DNA from: Maea johnstoni
Taxonomy: Eukaryota; Annelida; Polychaeta; Spionida; Magelonidae
Assembly: GCA_963942565.1 (NCBI GenBank)
Contig: OZ012691.1
Location: forward strand, 10,641,517-10,705,516
Direction: 5' to 3'
DNA: 64,000 nt
Shown here: positions 12,338-64,000 of the stretch, in pieces
Layout: every line of letters starts with the position of its first letter
How positions within the stretch are numbered: position 1 is the first letter of the stretch
Program-made: the position numbers and the translations under genes
The notes under the pieces: generated by a model
What the model was told of the DNA's origin: nothing
What the model saw: only the letters and a program-made list of their open reading frames with translations
The model's database searches: none

Positions 12338-12351
12338 TCAGCAGGTGGCGC
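12338..12351 (+). promoter_or_regulatory. CTCF-like motif
   Basis: TCAGCAGGTGGCGC fits the published CTCF core CCASYAGRKGGCRS at 13 of 14 positions. It lies in a short GC-richer patch between two MITEs. Occupancy cannot be judged from sequence. Confidence 0.3.
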
Positions 12352-12500
12352 CCTCTACTTCCTGTTTGCCTTGCGTAGTCACCGCAGGATTCGTAGATTA
12401 ACGCAAGGACCTGCCTCTCATGGTTAGGACTAGTATTTTCCAGGCATAGCATGAGGTTCACTACAGAAAAGATCAAAGATAAACCTTGACACTCTTTTAA

Positions 12501-12688
12501 CCCTTCCAATGCTGAGGCTTACCGCTACATTCACCCAAAGAACAAGGACACAAAGATTTTTGAAAACCATCTAAACCCTATCATGTTGATATTCATTGGA
12601 TAGATCTAACTTAGCACTTTCAATCATTATTTCAGGGATTTTTTGCATCATTTCGTATTGGTCAAATTAGTCACCAGCAGCATAAGGA
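12501..12688 (-). mobile_element. TTAA MITE, group A
   Basis: CCCTTCCAATGCTGAGGC to CAGCAGCATAAGG, TTAA flanks. Confidence 0.82.
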
Positions 12689-13110
12689 TTAAGAGAAAAT
12701 CATGAGATATCACTCATATGATGGGAAGGGTATATGACTAAAACTGGTTTCATTGTCAGAATGCTATTTCATTTTTCTTTGTATTGGCTGAAAGTATGAG
12801 AAAATCAAGAGAAATGACTATTTAGACCTCCCCATATATGAATGATAACGTATCAAAATTGAACTCTATGCTTTCATAGTTAATTTGATTCGGGTGAGAA
12901 ATAAATCCCATATTGATAATCTACACCATGGGCACTGTGAAAGTGACATGCCAAAATATACATCAATAAAGCCTGTAAAAACACCTAGTTGTTGAAGCAT
13001 CAGCAGAGAACGTATGGTAGAGATGATGGATCCGGGGATAAATATAACCACACTGTTTTTTGGTTCTCCTCAAGTTCTCAGACTCAAGGGTCCCATGTTG
13101 GATTCATCTT

Positions 13111-13472
13111 AGGCCAAAAAAAAAAGTGTTTGGTTCCTATTACGTCCTAAAAAAATATAGGTAGGGTAGGTAGGGATTTTTTATTTTTTATTATTTATAT
13201 TCTTTAACTTGCACGATTCCCTGGAGTTGGATGGCTTCGATAAAGGTTTGCCTTGTTGTAATTGTCTTTATATGCATTAATTGTAGGCCCCTGCTTCTGT
13301 TCATCTAGAAATTTATAATTTAATGGTTGGAGAATTGATATTTAGGACGGCGAGGCAAATATTTGGGTAGGAACAGTTCATTTTTCAGTAGGATTGGCAA
13401 AAAAAACTTTAGGGTAGGGGACAAAAACTAGGTAGGGTAGGGTAATAGGAACCAAACATCTTTTTTTAGGCC
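13111..13472. mobile_element. TIR element of about 360 bp with AGGCC...GGCCT ends
   Basis: Left end AGGCCAAAAAAAAAAGTGTT then TGGTTCCTATTAC. The right end is its complement (AATAGGAACCAAACATC, TTTTTTTAGGCC). A second inverted GGTAGGGTAGG motif lies just inside each end. No coding capacity. Confidence 0.75.
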
Positions 13473-13494
13473 TTAGCAATGAGATTTAGGATTG

Positions 13495-13765
13495 TTGATG
13501 CTGACTGCTACTACTGCTGCTTCTAATACTGCTACTACTGCTTCTACTGCTGCTGCAGTTAAAGGCCACTAATATACTACTTCTGTGGCTGCTGCTTCTG
13601 CTACTAGTCTGCTGCTACCAATGCTACTACTAGTACTACTGCTCTTAATGCTGCTACTGCTGTTCCTAATGCTACTAACACTGCTACATCTGATACTACT
13701 GATGCTGATTTTAATACTACTGCTATGCTCTGGTTGGTGCTGACTACTACTACTACTGCTGCTCC
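13495..13765. repeat. Imperfect CTG/CTA trinucleotide repeat
   Basis: Some 270 bp of CTGCTACTACTGCTGCT-type triplets with occasional interruptions; noncoding. Confidence 0.9.
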
Positions 13766-13849
13766 TAAAATGTTGTCAGAGAGATATTGCTTAAATGTTC
13801 AGGCCTTTTTTCTATATGCCATAACCATAAACAGCTGTAATTTTAGAAT

Positions 13850-14712
13850 TATGGGGAAACTGCTGTGGCGCAAATTCTCCGGGAAGAAAACGCGGTGGCG
13901 GCCATTGCTGATAGGCTGATGTCCCGGGGCGAGCTATGGCGAGCTGTGGGTGGGTGGTAAAGCCACCTCACCATGTCCATTACACGTAATAAACCTTTTC
14001 AGAGAAGAAATGAACATAAACAGCTGTATAATTTTGTGTAATAATGTATAAGGAAACTGCTGTGGCGCAGATTCTCCTGGAAGAAGAAGGCTGATAGGAT
14101 GATGTCCTGGGGTGGGCTGTGGTGAGCTGTGGTTGGGTGGTGAAGGCTTACGGCATGTCGTCTGGCCTGGTTCTCAGGCTAACTTAGGTTTAATGTTATG
14201 CTGCCACCACTACTGGACAGGTAAGATGTCTCTCTCAACCTATAGATGGCAGCACAGTTTTCAGAAGTTGCAGTTTGAAACACAGACTAGAGCTCAAGTG
14301 CGTCCCCCTTGAGGATTTATTCAGAACTAAACCCGGAGTGAAATCAACTCAGGTTAGATCAGGGAGACTAAGGAAAGAGCCAGATAACACAAAACTTGTA
14401 GCACTAGTGGGTCCCCCTTGAGAGTTCATTCAGAACTAAACCTGGAGTGAAATCAACTCAGGTTAGATCAGGGAGACTAAGGAAAGAGCCAGATAAAACA
14501 GACTTGTAGCAAGTCTGATAGGGTGATGTCCCGGGGCGGGCTGTGGGCGGGTGGTGAAGGCTTACAGCACGTCGTCAGGCAGTGCAGCGATCAAACGCAC
14601 GCCACCGCAGCACATGGACCAAACACCTTGGCAGGGTGCCAACAAACCCAGCACACATTCCGCTGCATGTGCCTCCCTAACCACACCACGTCCATTACAC
14701 GTAATAAACCTT
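13850..14712. repeat. Mosaic of locally duplicated segments
   Basis: Block 1 (AAACTGCTGTGGCGCA, GATGTCCCGGGGCG, GAGCTGTGG..GGGTGGT) occurs at about 13858, 14047 and 14520. Its CATTACACGTAATAAACC end recurs at 13979 and 14693. Block 2 (GTCCCCCTTGAG, GAACTAAACC.GGAGTGAAAT, CAGGGAGACTAAGG) occurs at 14301 and 14410. Open frames here look accidental. Confidence 0.75.
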
Positions 14713-14714
14713 AA

Positions 14715-15027
14715 CCCTTCCAATGCACTATATCGAATAAAAAGTGATGATAAATGAAATTCTGAAATTTCCTGTATTTTTGCCTGCTTCTGTTATGATG
14801 GTGTTGGTGCATCTCAAACTCTCTCCACAATCAATGTCAAGAAAGGTGCATTCTCCTTAATGACATCTTGTTTTTTTTTAAAACCATCTAAACCCTGTCG
14901 TGTTGGTATTCTTTGGATAGCTCTCGCTGAGAACTCTCAGATGAGTACATTTGCCAGGGTTTCAGTCATTTTTCAGGTTCTTTGCATCATTTTGTATTGG
15001 CCAAATTAGCCACCAGTAGCATAAGGG
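14715..15027 (-). mobile_element. TTAA MITE, group A, with internal SINE-flank segment
   Basis: Starts CCCTTCCAATGC and ends CAGTAGCATAAGGG with TTAA at both sides. From about 14727 to 14865 the normal interior is replaced by sequence matching the SINE tail and 3' flank at 8928-9057. Confidence 0.75.
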
Positions 15028-15054
15028 TTAACTTTCATATATGTATTTGGACTT

Positions 15055-15240
15055 TAGAATTTCAATTATCAATACTTTCTCTGCCATATTTAGACTAAAT
15101 CATGATTACCCAATTGTAGGTGGTAGAAGAAATTATGATACCCTGCAAAGAACACCACCTAACTCCAAGTCACTGGCACCTTTTGCAGATGCCCTGGCTA
15201 GAAGTTGAACTCCGGCAACGGTGAGAGACAGGGACAACGG
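15055..15240 (-). mobile_element. tRNA-derived SINE copy (decayed)
   Basis: Reverse copy: TCTGCCATATTTAGACTAAAT, CCAATTGTAGGTGGTAG, AACACCACCTAACTCCAAG and GTGAGAGACAGGGAC. The last motif is duplicated at its end. Confidence 0.7.
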
Positions 15241-15693
15241 TGAGAGACAGGGAACAGTAAGTGGCACTCCGTCAAAGTTGTCAGACCATGTTTACACTAT
15301 ATGCCGATGCAAATTGGTTTAAATAAAGGAAAGATTTCCAGTAGCTTTAGCCTAGGTAGTCGACCAAAGAATACATTTAAGTGATACCATGAGTGTCCCT
15401 AGATAGTATATCAGGGGTTGTATTTGAGCTTTTCTAATTATGGTTTAAGAGCGGTACAGACTTGCTATGATCTAACTCAGACCCGTGGACCAGAAATGTT
15501 TCACAAGTGTCAAAACACCACACAGCATTCCTAACAGTCTGTCTGCACAACACTGCCTCCGGGCAACTCTGCGGCTACAGCCAAAATACTAACAAACCTA
15601 GCATGAAATGTACGAGATGAAAATACAGCTCTCTTGGATGAAAGAGTAGTTTTCCTTTACCTCTGCAGGTTGCAGGAAATATATGTATGTATG
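15241..15693. other. Noncoding, nothing recognised
   Basis: No exon found. The block ATACAGCTCTCTTGGATG before the TA repeat resembles ATACAGCTCTTGGAATAA after it (15928). Confidence 0.4.
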
Positions 15694-16333
<640 letters not shown>

Positions 16334-16592
16334 AGAGAAATACATCCCCTCGATCCGCAAACCCATAGGCACAGCATGCTAGTACCTACGGTATGTGCGC
16401 CTCGGGTTATGCGGTGTAGCCTGGGGAAGTATTGGTCACGTGATTGGTTTCGCGGCAATTTCAGTCTGACCCAGGGCCTGTGAAACCAGCAGGCAGCCAA
16501 TCCTGGGGTACACATGTTATCTATGACTCATAGTGGTGTGATGAAATTCGATGACGCATGCACAGTGCCCACTCCCTGTCTACTACTCCCAG
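16334..16592 (+). mobile_element. 259-bp nonautonomous element with 8-bp target duplication
   Basis: Starts AGAGAAATACATCCCC and ends CCTGTCTACTACTCCCAG. Flanks are ATCAAAGC (16326-16333) and ATCAAAGT (16593-16600), a target duplication with one mismatch. A second copy is at 41178. Confidence 0.75.
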
Positions 16593-16984
16593 ATCAAAGT
16601 AAGCAATAAGAGAAACTGCTCTGAAAAGTGAACATCCTACCAAAAACATGTACTGTAATCATTTTTCTGCAAATAGGCTTTACCCCATTCATGGTCAGAG
16701 CACTTACATACAACTGTATCTGCATAAGTAGAACATCTACCTGCCAGGGATGAGTGTTCAACATAAAAAGGTGTTCAAAGGATGTAGGTTTTCTCCATCA
16801 AGTATTTATCAAAATGCCATGATCAAAAATTACCACTTCATAGTTCGATGTGCATAACAGGCTTAGATGGGCTAAAAAGATGTTTCACATATACTGATGT
16901 ACACATGAATACTTCCATTCTCATGATATAAACATCGTGACTACCAAAGAAAAAATGGATTTGTTGGGTCCAAAAGAGTGTTAA
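16593..16984. other. Noncoding, nothing recognised
   Basis: Contains a faint group B-like block (CCCATTCATGGTCAGAG near 16683) without matching TTAA ends. Confidence 0.4.
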
Positions 16985-17201
16985 CCCATTCATGTCCAGG
17001 TTACTATTTGATATGTTATGTCGTGACTATGGACCGCTGTTACTTTTGAATAATACCTCGGGTAAGTGAGAATAAATTCACCAAGTATTTGACAGAGATT
17101 TGTATGTTGGGTTCTGATTAATGATATTTTTTCTAAGTATTTACCAAAAATGCCATATAAAAATCACTTCATAATTTTTGGCCAGAGCAGGTATGAATGG
17201 G
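16985..17201 (-). mobile_element. TTAA MITE, group B
   Basis: CCCATTCATGTCCAGG to CAGGTATGAATGGG, TTAA on both sides; interior diverged. Confidence 0.75.
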
Positions 17202-17400
17202 TTAAAAAGGAGGTGTGCCCCATAAACAAGTGTTTTCATTAATAGGTTAATTTTTGATCAAATACATTCTGAATACCAATATTTTCCTTCAGAATTTTAC
17301 TATTTTTTGTATGCAGATTTTAGAATAAAGCTGTACATGTATGTGCATTCTAAACATGAATTGGGTGAAAGGCTTGATAAACAATAGAATGCAGGCCTAC

Positions 17401-62972
<45,572 letters not shown>

Positions 62973-63179
62973 CTACAATACAAACAACACATTGAGGAAA
63001 TCATCCAATTCGCATTCATATTTAGTCAAAATGGAGTTTAACCCTTACAATGCCTGATCAATACATACAACTTGGTGAGACATAGCCCACTATAAGGGGG
63101 TGCCTCCATTGCTGAGTTGTCCAGATTGTGCAATTATTTAAGTTATTCTTCTTGATTGGTGATTATATAAGTGAGTTAA

Positions 63180-63345
63180 CCCTTCCAATGCTACGGCTAC
63201 TTTCTTCCAAATTTCCAAAGTTGGTATTCACTGGATAGATCTCGCTGAATACGCTCAGATAAGTACCCTTGTGCCAGGGTTTCAGTCATTTTCAGCGTTT
63301 TTGCATTATTTTGTATTGGCAAAATAAGCTACCATCAGCAGGGGT
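63180..63345 (-). mobile_element. Group A MITE, internally deleted
   Basis: CCCTTCCAATGCTACGGC to CTACCATCAGCAGGGG; left TTAA intact. Confidence 0.8.
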
Positions 63346-63556
63346 GGGGTCTATAAGGTATTTTTACATTAAAGGCAGATAAAGATATGAGTAAAATTTA
63401 TGCAGACTTTTACATGCTTTGATCCTTTACTTCCATCCCTTTAACATCAAAGTAACTTATCAATGACTCTAATAAACTGTTAAAGAAGAAAAAGGAAACG
63501 AGCCACTTTTACGGCAAACAACACTCAGTATCAGTTTCTCCATCTTTCCTTATTAA

Positions 63557-63749
63557 CCCTTTAGCTGCTGGTTTCTAATTTGGTCAACATGAAATGATGA
63601 CAAAAAGCTGAGAAATCACTGAAACCTTGGCAAATGGGTAATCATTTGAGAGCACTCAGCAAAAACTTACATATAGATACCAACATGACAGGGTTAAGAT
63701 GATGTTTTGCTTCTTTGTGCATTGCAGGAGTTCCATCAGCAGCAAAGGG
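63557..63749 (+). mobile_element. TTAA MITE, group A
   Basis: CCCTTTAGCTGCTGGTTTC to CATCAGCAGCAAAGGG, TTAA flanks. Confidence 0.83.
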
Positions 63750-63956
63750 TTAAGCTACATGGCCAGTTGGTTCTGTCAGTCTATCATAATGTAATATTGT
63801 GTGGTATTATTAGGAATCACATGGAAGTTGAATCATGTGGAATGCAAGCAGTAGGGGGGGGGGGGGGGGCTATAAAGTTTCAGCACATGACCACTAGGTG
63901 GTACCACATGCTAGTATTTATCTCACTTTGGGATCTATAATTGCTGACCTCATGAT

Positions 63957-63959
63957 AGT

Positions 63960-64000
<41 letters not shown>
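63957..64000. repeat. TG dinucleotide repeat running off the window end
   Basis: (TG)n from 63957 to the last base; it may continue beyond. Confidence 0.97.

Noticed and set aside
13495-13765. Polyglutamine or polyalanine coding region
   Set aside because: Triplets are interrupted by stops and lack flanking coding sequence.

Overview
The window looks like a piece of a repeat-rich, AT-rich invertebrate animal genome. The reasons are GT-AG introns up to about 16 kb, muscle-type I-set immunoglobulin exons in uniform phase, tRNA-derived SINEs, and dozens of short inverted-repeat transposons. A marine deuterostome or lophotrochozoan is plausible, but nothing here fixes the species. No rRNA, tRNA gene, CRISPR array, operon or LTR element was seen. 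There is one assembly gap (58801-59000).

One large gene dominates. It lies on the minus strand and runs from beyond 64000 to below 17401. Eleven exons can be placed with acceptor and donor sites, and their phases agree at all ten joins (about 1,045 codons, partial at both ends). From N to C terminus it encodes: a Pro/Ser/Ala-rich linker and a smoothelin-type motif (exons 62972-62854 and 47165-47090); an acidic Asn/Gly/Glu/Lys linker and a second smoothelin-type motif (31326-30992 and 27972-27897); a 184-codon charged exon (24023-23472); five one-exon I-set Ig domains (22912-18730); and a charged exon with an IEKEK pentapeptide helix repeat and an SP-rich tail (17876-17401). This suggests a cytoskeletal or sarcomere-associated scaffold. 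Smoothelin motifs joined to titin-like Ig domains is the most notable protein-level inference in the window.

Three of these exons (ending at 18730, 22634 and 27897) are followed in the intron by tandem copies of their own 3' end plus 5' splice site, with periods of about 200, 76 and 76 bp. That leaves rows of decoy or fossil donors. On the plus strand, inside the first long intron of this gene, two GC-richer exons (52526-52751 and about 57029-57192) each start with ATG and end at a donor in phase 2. They look like alternative first exons of an unrecognised gene that continues to the right.

Region by region: 1-4050 holds two TTAA MITEs, a 1.9-kb array of an 85-bp satellite and 1.1 kb of a TATGGG hexamer array. 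4.5-17 kb holds SINEs, MITEs, CTG and TA repeats and small tandem duplications. 17.4-24 kb is the Ig exon cluster. 24-31 kb has introns plus the second smoothelin pair. 31-47 kb and 47-63 kb are two giant introns full of TTAA-type MITEs, hAT5-like elements with 5-bp target duplications, TA-flanked mariner-like MITEs, a 1.7-kb piggyBac-like element, minisatellites and long TA, GA and CT tracts. About 39 copies of two TTAA-flanked MITE groups occur in 64 kb.
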